From: Costus lasius
Lineage: Eukaryota > Streptophyta > Magnoliopsida > Zingiberales > Costaceae
Direction: 5' to 3'
Length of the DNA stretch: 64,000 nt
NCBI GenBank assembly: GCA_027563935.2
Contig: CM050452.1
Coordinates: 35,941,350-36,005,349 of the forward strand
Each line of letters begins with the position of its first letter. Within the stretch, counting starts at the first letter, position 1. Positions 44,932 to 57,780 of the stretch are shown here, in pieces. The notes beneath the pieces were generated by a model. The model had not been told where the DNA came from, did not search any database, and saw nothing but the letters and a program-made list of their open reading frames with translations. Made by a program: the position numbers and the translations under genes.

Positions 44932-46613
44932 TGTAGGAACCCCATAAAGGGGGGCGAAACCCCTAAGTAAGGCGCATATTAAAACTTTTAAGCAGCGGAA
45001 GAGGGTTTCTTAAGATCGGTTTCATGAGATATGATCAACCATTATAACCCGAATGCAAATAGAAGAAATGGATTCATACCATAGCCATTTCAAGATGGCG
45101 CCTTGGAAGAAAAAGTTGCAAACGCCTCTTCTCCAAAGTCTCGCACACAAGATGAACAATGTGCTTCTTCCTTGGTGCTCCTTGTGCTAGCAAGGTTCCA
45201 AGGTTGTCTTGCCGAATGGAAGGGAAAGATGAGATGTCGTTCTCTTGGCCGAATCCTCCTCAACCTTCAAGGCGTCACCACACACACGGAAGTCGAGAGG
45301 AATGTTGAGAGCGAGAGGCGAGAATAGAGAACACTCTATTCGAACGTGAGTGACTCCAATTGGAGATCATGGTTACTAAAAATAGCAACCACTCACCGCT
45401 CCAACGTTCACGCCAAGTGAACATGTCGCCACACCTTGAACCATGCGCTCATTCCATGAGTGGGTTCAATTTGGTTTGGTTTAAAACCAATCAAGCCAAG
45501 CAATCAAGTTCAGATCTCAAATAAACCCTAAGGCTCCTGATCTGACCATTCATCTCTTGATGCTCTTGATCTCACCGATCTAGCATCTATTCTCTCGATC
45601 GAAGCTTACCGATCTCAAGCCCTAATCAATCAAACATGATCAGACCAGATCTCACTCACAATCAGAGATTAAATCCCTTTAAACTGAACCTAAACAATTC
45701 AGTCCACACGATCTGACTTAAGTAAGCCATATCATCAAATTGTGCGACCCTGAGGGTTTCCTTTAAATGTCGGTAACGATAACTCACGTTATCACGATCA
45801 GTGAGGGGTATCTAGCAACACATCACTGTCTCCCGATATAAAAGAAATGAGTCTTCCAAGACTACACCCAAAAACAGCACAAGTGTGAATCAACTCACTA
45901 GGCATGCATACTTCCTTTGCCACTGGATGTTCTTATTGGACAAGCGTGTCAAGCTTGTAGCTCCAATATGATGAGCATGATTAGATCAGATGAACATAGT
46001 CATCTGGGTATGGCCATACACTTTCTCAATCATCTCATCCAGGGGGCCCCTTTAGAACATCACACTCCTTAAACAAGGAGACGGCAATCCTATGTCTATC
46101 ACTAGTGCCCTAACCTGACTCAAGCTCATTATCCAAGATAGTCTATAACCATTGTATTTCAAATGATATTGAACTACCTCAAAACAATGACAATCATCAT
46201 TTAGAAAACACAAGTGATCTCAAGTCAGAGGAAATGTGCCACTTGTCATATACAAGGATTATTCACATTGCGACAAACAATTGAATATCCTAGTAGGGTC
46301 TGTCCAGTACATCCAATGTACCCATGAGTCTACATCTTATTCCATGCTCGAAGCATCCTATAAGACTAGAACACATATTAGTCTTAACCATATCAAGGCT
46401 GTCTCATGTTCACCAAGATACATCGACTAAGGACTTAACTGCATGTCAGCCCAGCTGAACAGCTTTGAGACATTATTCAGAAGAACATATATTGCAGCAG
46501 ACAATGTAGCTAACTGAATAATAACCATGCCTTTATAAACATAAACGTTTATTACATGATACTGTTACAATCCCAAGGCCTCAAACATTAGGCTTAAGGG
46601 CATACCCCCAACA
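44932..46613 (-). mobile_element. Solo LTR F (Copia family), minus strand
   Basis: 1,682 bp, plus strand TGTAGGAACCCC to CCCCCAACA, with a perfect CTTAT duplication and no internal domain. It is almost identical to E in reverse orientation; the 74-aa antisense ORF (45103-45327) is the same in both. Confidence 0.94.
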
Positions 46614-47276
46614 CTTATTGCAAACAATAGTCAAATGGACAACAAATATACTTGTTGTGTCCACATTGACTAAGTTTTCCATCCAATTCTGAAATTTCCA
46701 ACCAACTGCTTTTCATCTTTTGATTTTCTGATCTTGAATTTCATATTCTGATATTTACGTGGAATAACTCAGCAACTTTGATTTAAAGATTTGTTGTTTC
46801 AGTAGCCGAAATTTGCTGTAAGCAACACTTTTGAATGGTTAGATCAAGCAAAGTTAATTGCTGCATCCTCCTTGGCCGAATCTACAACTAAAATCTGAAC
46901 TTCTATATTGTTGGTGAAACTATTCTGATTTTGGGACTTGAAGAGTGCAGAATTTCATTTTTCTGCCAATTCAAACATGGCTACATATAATGAAAACTTG
47001 TCAAATTCAGTTCAGGGCAGCAAGCTTAATTGCTACACCTAACTGCGTTTGCATCCAAAAATATTCTGCAAACAATCTGATTTTGATCATCTTAACATTC
47101 TTGTTGATTTCAGCCACTCAAACAAGACAGAACCTTGTAAATCTTAGTTCAGGACAGCAAATTAGATTGATGCATCTTCCCTCACTGAGTTTGCAAAGCT
47201 TCTCATCAACTCCGCAAAATACTGCACTTTGTGTTTGCTCAAGTTCTAATCATCCTTTCCATATTCCGCACAAAAC
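46614..47276 (+). other. Leader or gag remnant of element M, with degenerate internal repeats
   Basis: Follows the CTTAT duplication and continues the sequence left of F. It contains two diverged copies of an AGTTCAGGRCAGCAA block 136 bases apart (47009 and 47145), and perhaps a third, weaker copy near 46845. No intact frame. It ends at AAAAC, the presumed left target duplication of J. Confidence 0.45.
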
Positions 47277-48940
47277 TGTTGGGGTATGCCCTTAAGGCTA
47301 ATGTTTGAAGCCTTGGGATTATTTCAGTATTATGTTTAAACTCTACGTTTATAAAGGCAATGGTTGTTATTCAGGTTGTTACATCATCTGCTGCAATATG
47401 TATACTTCTGAATAATGTCTCAATGCTGTTCAGCTTGGCTGACATGCAGTTTTGTCCTTAGTCGAGATATCTTGGTGAACATGAGACAGCCTTGATATGA
47501 TTAAGACTAATATGTGTTCTAATCTTATAGGATGCTTCGAGCATGGAATAAGATGTAGACTCATGGGTACATTGGATGTACTGGACAGACCCTACTTAGG
47601 ATATTCAATTGCTTGTCACAATGTGAATAATCCTTATATGCAAACAAGTGGCATATTTCCTCTGACTTGAGATCACTTGTGTTTCTAAATGATGATTGGC
47701 ATTGTTTTGAGGTAGTTCGATATCATTTGAAACATAATGGTTATAGATTATCTTGGATAATGAGCATGAGTCATGTTAGGGCACTAGTGATAGATATAGG
47801 ATTGCCGTCTCCTTGATTGGAGTGTGATGTTCTATAGGGGCCCCCTAGATGAGATGATTGAGAAAGTGTATGGCCATACCCAGATGACTATGATCATCTG
47901 ATCTAATCATTCTCATCATATTGGAATTACAGGCTTGACACGCTTGTCTAATAAGAACGTCCAGTGGCAAAGGAAACACATATGCCTAGTGAGTTGGGTT
48001 CACACTTGTGCTGTGGTTTGGGTGTAGTCTTGGAAGACTCTTTCCTTTATATCGGGAGACAGTGATGTGTTGCTAGATACCCCTCACTGATCGTGATAAC
48101 GTAAGTTATAGTTACCGACATTTAAAGGAAACCCTTAGGGTCGGACAATTTGATGATATGGCTTACTTAAGTCAGATCGTGTGGACTGAATTGTTCTGGT
48201 TCAGTTTAAAGGGATTTAATCTCTGATTGTAAGTGAGATCTGGTCTGATCATGTTTGATTGATTAGGGCTTGAGGTCGGTAAGCTTCGATCGAGAGAATT
48301 GATGCTAGATCGGTGAGATCAAGAGCATCAAGAGATGAACGGTTGGATCTTGAACCTTTAGGGTTTATTGTGATCTGAACCAGATGCTTGGCTTAATTGG
48401 TCTTTGTACCAAACCGAAATTGAACCAGCTCATCATGTGAGCGCATGGTTCAAGGGGAGAGCAAAATGCGTTCGGGTAAACCCATGGTCGCATGAACGTT
48501 GGTGGTTTGCTATTTTTAGAAGCCATGAGGCCACGCCTCACGTTCACGCCAAGAGAAGTTTTATTCTTGCCTCTCGCCCCTCTCTCTAGAGGTTCACTCG
48601 TTGTGTGTCGCCTTGACGCTTTGGAGAGGATTCGGCCAAGAAGAAAAAACATCTTCTTCCCTTCCATTCGATCAGGAGACCTTGGAACCTTGCTAGCACA
48701 AGGAGCACTAAGGGAGTAGGCGCATTGATCACCTTGTGTGCGCACCATTTGGAGGAGAAGCATTTGACTCTCTACTTCCTAGACGCCATCCAAGAAATGG
48801 CATCGGTAAGGATCGATTCTCATGTATACGAAAATAAAGTTGATCATACTGCATGCATCGATCTAGAAACCTTTTCCGCTGTGTTAAAACCTCTGCATGC
48901 GCCTATTAGGGTTTCGCCCCCTCGTGGTAGGGGACTTTCA
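47277..48940 (+). repeat. 5' LTR of Copia J
   Basis: 1,664 bp, TGTTGGGGTATGCCC to GGGGACTTTCA. It is somewhat diverged from the younger LTRs; the antisense 64-aa frame is broken here. Confidence 0.93.
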
Positions 48941-48942
48941 AT

Positions 48943-48954
48943 TGGTATCAGAGC
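48943..48954 (+). other. Primer binding site of Copia J
   Basis: TGGTATCAGAGC two bases after the LTR end. Confidence 0.93.
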
Positions 48955-50320
48955 CAAGTTATTAGCATGTTTTTATGATTGCTTGAGGTTTTTGTGATCC
49001 ATGTTTGCGCTTGTATGCTTAGATCTAAACTACATGCGAAAATTACATATTAAGTTGTTCATGTGAAAACTTGATGAATATGTTTTCTATTTGGCGCATG
49101 TATGTTGGCGCTTATTAGTTTTTCTCAAAACTATATTACTTGCGCAACTCACCTTAGATCTAAGAGGCGCCTACTTTAAAAAACTTAGACGGGTTATTAG
49201 GGTTGAAGTCACAGTCGAGTCTAGATCCAATCAGTCTGATCAGACTATCTGACAGCCTAGATGGGTTGACTAGATGGCACCTGTGCGCAAGCACGAGGTG
49301 GCTATAGGTCGACTGCGGACAGGCGTGTAGCGATGTCTGATTGAGACAACCATTGAACGCGCATGAGTTAGGCCCGGGGTCACGACCGCTTGCCAGAACT
49401 CATGCAGGTCGTTCAGCCCAAGGCATGCATTGTTGATCACTGGGTCGACTCAAGTCAGTTAGGACTTGGTGCATGCCAGGGCAGAGGATCTGACTAGGTC
49501 TGATGAGTGGATCCCTATTAATGGACCGTTGTAAGGTAGTAGGGCACATAAGGAAAATAAAATTGATGCCAATGGGTTTTCGAAAATTTTATTTTCTTAT
49601 TGTTGGATCACATGTTGATTGTATACCATGATGATTGTTTATTTAATCTTATGTGGGCTACTCGTTTTAATGTGTGCTGTGCTGGGGCCTGTGTGCCTGG
49701 TTAATAAATGTAAATTATTTATTGTGATCTGCGCATCACATTTTATATAATTTATAAAGTGTAATTGACCTGCGTGTCAATCTTGTCTAGATAGATTAAA
49801 TTGTATTTTAATCAGACGAGAGCACAGAGCACACTTGGCAGAGGCGCTTGCAGCAGTGGCTTGACCAGGTGGGAGGTCCAGGGTTCGACTCTGGGACAGG
49901 CTCAATTACCTAGTGGGCGCACCTAAGCTGCAGTGGGCGCTTGGGCCCTGGGTTGGGCCAGATGAGATGCAAAAGACCCATGAAGAGCTCAAGTGAAGAC
50001 TTAAGTTAAATTAAGGTCTTACCTAGGCTTAATGGGCTTTTACCACATAAGATCATCATGCTTTGATTTATTGTTAAGAATTGCATGATTTAATCTTCTG
50101 CTATCACCATAGGATTTGCATGATAGTTGAGAAGATAAAAAGACCGTTAAAATCCAACGCTAAATATCAAGCTCGTAAGCCTTCTGACGCAAAACCTCAC
50201 TGTTCTGACTATCGTTGGGGCCGTGTTGTACCCACTCAGTGGGCACGCCCATCTATCTTCAGACGGTGTGCGATTACACCTGCGTGCTACAGAGAAGGGA
50301 TTTATCGCTTCTCGTTGCTC

Positions 50321-50325
50321 AGCAT
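50321..50325. repeat. Target-site duplication of Copia K (AGCAT)
   Basis: AGCAT is repeated at 59468-59472, and the leader reads on normally as AGCATAGCACGTGG. Confidence 0.95.
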
Positions 50326-52012
50326 TGAAGGGTCCCCTAGACAAAGGGGGCGAAACCCTAATAGGAGGCGCAACAAAAACTTCTAGCGGAATCTAGGGTT
50401 TCTAATAGATCGCATAGCATATAATATGATCAACTTTCAATGAGAAGCGATACTCACCATTGCCATCACTTGGATGGTGTCTTGGAGGCAAAGGCACAAG
50501 CGAACCTTCTCCTAAGTCTCGCATACAAGATGATCAATGCGCTTCTTCCTTGGTGCTCCTTGTGCTAGCAAGGTTCCAAGGTTGTCTTGCCGAATGGAAA
50601 GGAAAAGAGAGATCCTTGCTTGGTCGAATGTTTCCTCTTGTCGTCCACTCCTTCACCCACGAGAGTGCAAGAGACGAATGCTCAAGCGGCGTCAAGAGAG
50701 CAAGAGACGAGAATAGCATTCTCTTGGCGTGAACGTGAGATGTGGTCACGTTAAGAGATGTGCTATCTAAAAATAGCATCCCATTTCTTCACTTGCGACC
50801 ATGTATCACCCCAATCGCCAATGCCTCTTATCACTTGAACCATGCGCTCAACCAATGAGCTGGTTCAAATCCATTTGGTTCAATAACCAAATAAACCAAG
50901 CAATCAGTCCAGACTATAATAAACCCTAAGGCTCTTAATCTGACCATCGATCTCCTGATGCTTCTGATCTGACCAATCTAGCATCCATTCTCTTGATCGA
51001 AGCTTACCGATCTCAAGCCCTAATCAATCAAACATGATCAGACCAGATCTCACTCACAATCAGAGATTAAATCCCTTTAAACTGAACCCGAACAATTCAG
51101 TCCACACGATCTGACTTAAGTAAGCCATATCATCAAATTGTGCGACCCTGAGGGTTTCCTTTAAATGTCGGTAACGATAACTCACGTTATCACGATCAGT
51201 GAGGGGTATCTAGCAACACATCACTGTCTCCCGATATAAAGGAAATAGTCTTCCAAGACTACACCCAAACCATAGCACAAGTGTGAATCCACATCACTAG
51301 GCATACATGTTTCCTTTGCCACTGGATGTTCTTATTGGACAAGCGTGTCAAGCTTGTAGCTCCAATATGATGAGTATGATTAGATCAGATGAACACAGTC
51401 ACCTGGGTATGGCCATACACTTTTCTCAATCATCTCATCCAGGGGGCCCCTTTAGAACATCACACTCCTTAAACAAGGAGACGGCAATCCTATGTCTATC
51501 ACTAGTGCCCTAACCTGACTCAAGCTCATTATCCAAGATAGTCTATAATCATTATGTTTCAAATGATATTGAACTACCTCAAAACAATGACAATCATCAT
51601 TTAGAAAACACAAGTGATCTCAAGTCAGAGGAAATGTGCCACTTGTCATATTCAAGGATTATTCACATTGTGACAAACAATTGAATATCCTAGTAGGGTC
51701 TGTCCAGTACATCCAATGTACCCATGAGTCTACATCTTATTCCATGCTCGAAGCATCCTATAAGACTAGAACACATATTAGTCTTAACCATATCAAGGCT
51801 GTCTCATGTTCACCAAGATACATCGACTAAGGACTTAACTGCATGTCAGCCCAGCTGAACAGCATTGAGACATTATTCAGAAGAACATATATTGCAGCAG
51901 ACAATGTAGCTAACTGAATAATAACCATGCCTTTATAAACATAAACGTTTATTACACGATACTGTTACAATCCCAAGGCCTCAAACATTAGGCTTAAGGG
52001 CATACCCCAACA
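50326..52012 (-). repeat. 3' LTR of Copia K
   Basis: 1,687 bp, plus strand TGAAGGGTCCCC to CCCCAACA. Confidence 0.95.
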
Positions 52013-52024
52013 ATCTCCCACTTG
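52013..52024 (-). other. Polypurine tract of Copia K
   Basis: Minus strand CAAGTGGGAGAT against the 3' LTR. Confidence 0.85.
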
Positions 52025-52032
52025 CACTTAAT

Positions 52033-55000
52033 CTAATGGTTGAGAAATCTCAAACCCATATTATTACAGTGCTTCTCATGCTTCTGCTGCGCCAGAGGCT
52101 TGGTAAGCGGGTCTGCCAGATTGTCATCTGTATGAACCTTGCATATTTTGATCTCGCCACGATCTATGATCTCCCTGATCAAATGAAACCGTCTCTGTAT
52201 GTGCTTGGACTTCTGGTGCGACCGTGGTTCCTTTGCTTGTGCGATTGCTCCAGTGTTATCACAGAAGATAACCAAAGGATCTGCACTCGAAGGAACAACA
52301 CCAAGTTCTCTCACGAACTTACGAATCCACACTGCCTCCTTGGATGCTTCCGAGGCTGCAACATACTCGGCTTCTGTTGTGGAATCAGCAACAGTTGACT
52401 GTTTGAAACTCTTCCACACCACTGCTCCTCCATTCAAGCTAAAAACATAGCCTGATTGCGATCGGAAATCATCCTGGTCTGACTGGAATGAAGCGTCAGT
52501 ATATCCTTCTATACTGAGTTCTTCCTGACCACCATATATCAAGAACATATCTTTGGTCCTCCGCAGATATTTTAAGATGTTCTTGACTGCAATCCAGTGT
52601 GCCTGACCTGGATTACTTTGGAAACGACTGGTCACGCTTAACCCATAAGCAACGTCAGGGCGAGTACACAACATCGCATACATAATGGATCCAATAGCCG
52701 AAGCATAAGGCGTATTGTCCATGTCATCTTTCTCAGTTTGTGTTTGTGGACACTGACTCTTCGAAAGACTCAGACCATGTCTGACTGGAAGATATCCTCG
52801 TTTAGAATTCTCTAAATGAAATCTTTTCAGGACTTTATCGATGTAAGTACTCTGGCACAGCCCGAGAAGCCTCTTAGATCTATCCCTGTAGATCTTCACA
52901 CCTAATACATAGGCTGCTTCTCCTAGATCTTTCATCTGGAAACATTTCCTTAACCATGCCTTCACAGCATGCATTTCAGGAATTGTCATTTCCAATGATC
53001 AAGATATCATCGACGTAGAGGACTAGGAAAGTAATCACGCTCCCACTAAACCTCTTATATACACACGGGTCATCCTCGTTCTTGATGAAACCAAATTCAG
53101 TGACTGATTCATCAAAACGAATATTCCAGCTTCTCGATGCTTGTTTGAGTCCATAAATAGACTTCTTTAACTTGCATATCTTATGATGATCTGATGGATT
53201 AGTGAAACCTTCTGGTTGTGTCATATACACATCCTCATCCAGATTTTCATTAAGGAAAGCTGTTTTCACATCCATTTGCCAAATCTCATAATCATAATAT
53301 GCAGCTATCGCGAAAAGAATCCGAATAGACTTGAACATAGCTACAGGTGAGAAAGTTTCATCATAATCTATCCCGTAGATTTGTTTGAAACCTTTCGCAA
53401 CTAGCCTGCCTTTATAGGTAACTATGTTACCATCCATGTCAATCTTCTTCTTGAAGATCCATTTACAGCCTATAGGGATAACTCCCGGAGGCGGATCAAC
53501 CAAATCCCAAACTTGGTTATCTGACATGGAGTCCATCTCGGCGCGCATAGCTTCAAGCCATCTCGCTGACTCCGGTCCACTAACCGCATCCGCATAAGTG
53601 AGGGGTTCATCATTATCAATGATGTAGACTCCGTCATAGCGCTCAGGCTGTCGACGAATCCTTCCCGATCTTCGCGGTTCCCGTGATATCTGAGCCTCAG
53701 GTTGTTCAATAACCTGATCTACTGGCTCAGGCTCATCCAACTGTGCTTGAGCACTTTGTCCTTCCTCTGGATTCTCATCCAGTTTTATTTCTCTCCCACT
53801 GGCCTCTTGCAGAAGAAACTCCTTCTCAAGAAAAATGGCCGTCCGAGCAACAAATACCTTGTTCTCTTTGGGATCGTAGAAATAATAACCCTTAGTTTCC
53901 TTAGGGTAACCGACAAAGATACATTTGTCAGATCTGCTCTCTAGTTTCCCAGAGGCGAGCTTTTTGACATAAGCCTCGCAGCCCCAGATCCTGATAAATG
54001 TCAAGCTCGGCTGTTTCCCATACCATAACTCATATGGAGTTTTTGAAACGGCCTTGGATGGCACTCGGTTTAGTACCTTTGCAGCTGTCTCCAGTGCAAA
54101 TCCCCAAAAGGAGTAAGGAAGAGTAGCCTGACTCATCATAGAACGAACCATATCAAGTAACGTTCTATTTCTCCTTTCGGACACACCATTCCATTGCGGT
54201 GTTCCTGGCGGAGTGAGCTGTGAGATAATCCCACACTTCTTCAGATAGTCAGTAAACGTATGACTCAAGTATTCTCCACCTCGATCTGAGCGAAGTGCCT
54301 TGATATTTCAGCCTAGCTGATTCTGTACTTCATTCTTGAACTCTTTGAACTTGTCAAAAGATTCACTCTTATGTCTCATCAGATAGACATAGCCATACCT
54401 ACTGAAATCATCAGTAAAGGTAATGAAGTACTGATAGCCACCTCTGGCATGCTTACTAAATGGCCCACACACATCACTGTGTATAAGGTCAAGTAAACCT
54501 GAAGCCCTTTGACCTTTGTTAAGAAAAGGTGACTTCGTCATTTTGCCCATCAAACAAGCTTTGCATGTATCAATCTCCTTGTAAGAGAATGATCCCAGCA
54601 GTCCATGATCATGCAACCGCTTAATGCGTTTCTTGTTAATATGGCCTAAACGACTATGCCATAGCAAGGTGCTGTCATCAGCATACTTGGCTTTCTTAAT
54701 ATCAACATTTTGTATAGAACACTCCATGTCCAACATGAATAATCCATTGCTAATTGAACCAGTTGCATAAACAATATTATCATAAGATAAAACACACTTT
54801 GAAATATTGCATTCAAAGGAAAAACCCTTCCTGACAAGAGCAGGAATGGAGATAATATTTTTAGTAATACTGGGAACAAAATAACAACTGTTTAGTTCCA
54901 ATACAAGTCCAGATGGTAAAGAAATGAAATAGTCTCCTACAGCAACAGCAGCAACCCGTGCCCCGTTTCCAACTCGTAGGTCCACCTCATGCTGTCCCAC

Positions 55001-55915
55001 CTGCCTTCTTCTCTTGAGTTCCTGCACATTTGAACAAATGTGAACTCCACATGCAGTGTCCAACACCCATGATATAGAAGAAGAAAACATGACCTCAGTC
55101 ACGAATATACCTGAGCCAGAAGCGATGCTTCCCCTCTTATCTCCTTGGAGCGCTTTACAGTCCTTTTTCCAGTGACCCAGCTGGCCACAGTGGAAACACC
55201 TGTATTCCTTGGACCGCTTTACCTTCTGCTTCAGAGCCTTGCTGTAACTCTTGACAGGGGTCTTGCCCTTCTTCCCCTTCTTCTTGTTCCTAGAAGGAAC
55301 CATTAAGACAGAGGTCGAAGGCTTTCCCTTCAGAGTCTCCTCAGTAGTCAAGAGCATATTCAGCAGCTCTGCCGGAGTACAATCGATTTTGTTCATATTA
55401 AAGTTAATAATGAACGCGTCGAATGAAGGCGGGAGAGACTGCAGAATAATATCCACAGCAAGCTCCTGGTTGATGGTATGCCCCAGTTTCTCTAGAGCCT
55501 CCTTGTGCCCAATCATCTTGAGCACGTGAGCTCCTACTGGGCTCCCTTCAGCCAGTTTGCTCTGAAAGAACAGCTTCGTCAAATTGTAGCGTTCAGTCCT
55601 CGCCTGTGCAGCATACAGCATCTTGAGGTTCGCTATCATGTCTATGGCAGACATATCCTCATGCTGACGCTGTAGCGGTGGCGTCATAGACGCTAACATC
55701 AGGCAAGCGACATCAATGCTATCATTGACGTGCTTTTCATAGGCTTCCCGAACCGCCCTTGCGGCGTTCGGAGCGGGCTGAGGCGGTATCGCCGTCTCGA
55801 GGACATACAGTTTCCTCTCTGCCTTAAGAATGATCTTAAGGTGTCCGAACCAGTCAGAGAAGTTCGGCCCAGCAAACTTCTCCCTTTCTAGTAGGGATCG
55901 CACATTGAAGTTCAT
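52033..55915 (-). pseudogene. Copia gag-pol of element K, one stop and one frameshift
   Basis: Starts ATG (MNFNVRSLLEREKFAG) at 55915 and is open through gag, the zinc knuckle, the LDTAC protease motif and the integrase zinc domain to 54308. There TGA replaces the Arg of GRNIK, a CGA-type decay just before the second catalytic Asp of integrase. The same frame then carries on through the rest of integrase and RT up to YVDDILIIGND. One inserted base near 52985 shifts the remaining RT and RNase H (to 52033) into a second frame. All catalytic motifs are otherwise present. Confidence 0.94.
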
Positions 55916-57578
55916 GGTGTTCGTTGCTGCAGGTATCTACAACAATGCAAGAACAGCAAGGTCAGTATCAATGTTAAGAATCAATCAGGACTTAAGAAAG
56001 ATTCTTTTTCCCACTATTTTATCTGACTGAAAAATCCATTAAACAGTCCGAAAGAGTAGACACTCTTTTAGTGAGATGGGATCCGGATTTCATACTTGGT
56101 CTCCGCGTCCCGCTCAGGCGAGATAAGATGCACAGAGAGTACAAGCACTAATCTCCGGTAGGCAGTCCCTGCCGATCGCCAACCCGTGCGATTCCCCTTC
56201 ATCTGGGCAATCCAGCAGACTCTGCCAACTGAGTTGGTACAACACAGTCTCTGATCCCACAGATGGCTGCCTCCATGTGCTACCATATGCGCCACATATG
56301 TAGCCTACATGGTCAAGCTGACCCGACCTACTCCCTGGACCACCATGTGCTATGCTGAGCAACGAGAAGGGATAAATCCCTACTCTGTAACACACAGGTG
56401 TAATCGCACACCGTCTGAAGATAGATGGACGTGCCCACTGAGTGGGTACAACACGGCTCCAACGATAATCAGAACAGTGAGGTTTCGCGTCAGAAGGCTT
56501 ACGAGCTTGATATTTTAGCGTTGGATTTTAACGGTCTTTTTATCTTCTTCACTATCATGCAATTCCTATGGTGATAGCAGAAGATAAACTAATCATGCAA
56601 TTCTAATATTTAAACAATAAATAAAAGAAAGCATGAATCTTATGTGGTAAAAGCCCATAGCCCTAGTAAGACCTTAATTTAACTTAAGTCTTGACTTGCT
56701 TTTCTTCATAGGGCTTTAAGCTGCTCATCTGGCCCAACCAGGGCCCAAGCGCCAATTGCAGCTCAGGTGCGCCCACCAGGGAAAATGCGCCTGTCCAGAG
56801 TCGAACCCTGGACCTCCCACCTGGTCTAGCCACTGCTGCATGCGCCTCTGATATGTGTGCTTTGAGCTCTTCTCTAATTAAATTACAAATTTAACTATCT
56901 AGACAAGATTGACTCGCAGGTCAATTACACATTATAAATTAATTAAACTGTGATTCGCAGATCATAAAAATAAAAATTAATTTACAATTAATTCCCAGGC
57001 ACGCAGGCCCCAGCACAGCACACATTAAAAACGGGCAGCCCACATAAGAATAAATAGACAAACACATGGCATCAATCAACATGTGATCCACTCAAGAAAA
57101 TTTAAATTTCGAAAACCCATGGGCATCAATTTTAATTTCCTTATTTGCCCTACAACCTTACAACGGTCCATTACTAGGGATCCACTCATCCATCCTAGTC
57201 AGATCCACTGCCCTTGCATGCACCAAGTCCTAACTGACTTGAGTCGACCATAAGGTCAACCATGCATACGCCAGGGCTGAACAACCACAATGAGGTCTGG
57301 CAAGCGGGTGTGACCCCGGGCCTAACTCATGTGTGTTCACTAGTTGTCTCAATCAGACATCGCTACACGCCTGTCTGCAGTCGACCTGTAGCCACCACGT
57401 GCTTGCGCACAGGTGCTACCTGGTCAACCCATCAAGGCTGTCAGATGGTCTGATCAGACTTTTGGATCTAACCTAGGGGGTGACTTCAACCCTAATAACC
57501 CGTCTAAGGGTTTAATGCAAGGCTTTAGATCTATAGTGAGTCGCGCATGTGATGTTGGTTTTTAAGAAAACATACAAT

Positions 57579-57650
57579 ATGCGCCAACTGAAGACATAAA
57601 CATATGATATGCGCCAACTGAAGACATAAACATATGATATGCGCCAACTT
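57579..57650. repeat. 30-bp tandem duplication in Copia K leader
   Basis: The unit beginning ATGCGCCAACTGAAGACATA occurs at 57579-57608 and 57609-57638, followed by a 12-base partial third copy. Confidence 0.9.
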
Positions 57651-57766
57651 GAAAACATGCGCAAGTATGAAAAACTTTCACAAACTTGTACTATCGCATG
57701 TAACATATAGATCATGTTAAAGGATCACAAAGAAAGCAAACATATTATCATGCATGATAAACCTTC

Positions 57767-57778
57767 GCTCTGATACCA
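57767..57778 (-). other. Primer binding site of Copia K
   Basis: Minus strand TGGTATCAGAGC... here TGGTATCAGAGC ends against GAAGG; two bases from the LTR. Confidence 0.92.
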
Positions 57779-57780
57779 AT

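Larger units (their letters stand above)
48941..50325 (+). mobile_element. Leader of Copia J, first part
   Basis: Holds stem GTTGATC/GGTCGAC (49432-49449), CUGCGN hairpins (49724-49739 and 49765-49780), the B-box-like stretch near 49870-49890 and the first palindrome. It ends at AGCAT where K inserted and resumes at 59468. Confidence 0.86.
55916..57780 (-). mobile_element. Leader of Copia K
   Basis: Very similar to B's leader. Stem GTCGACC/GGTCAAC is at 57243-57260, and both palindromes and two overlapping sense uORFs (56114-56395 and 56068-56295) are present. A 30-bp tandem duplication lies near its primer-site end. Confidence 0.87.
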
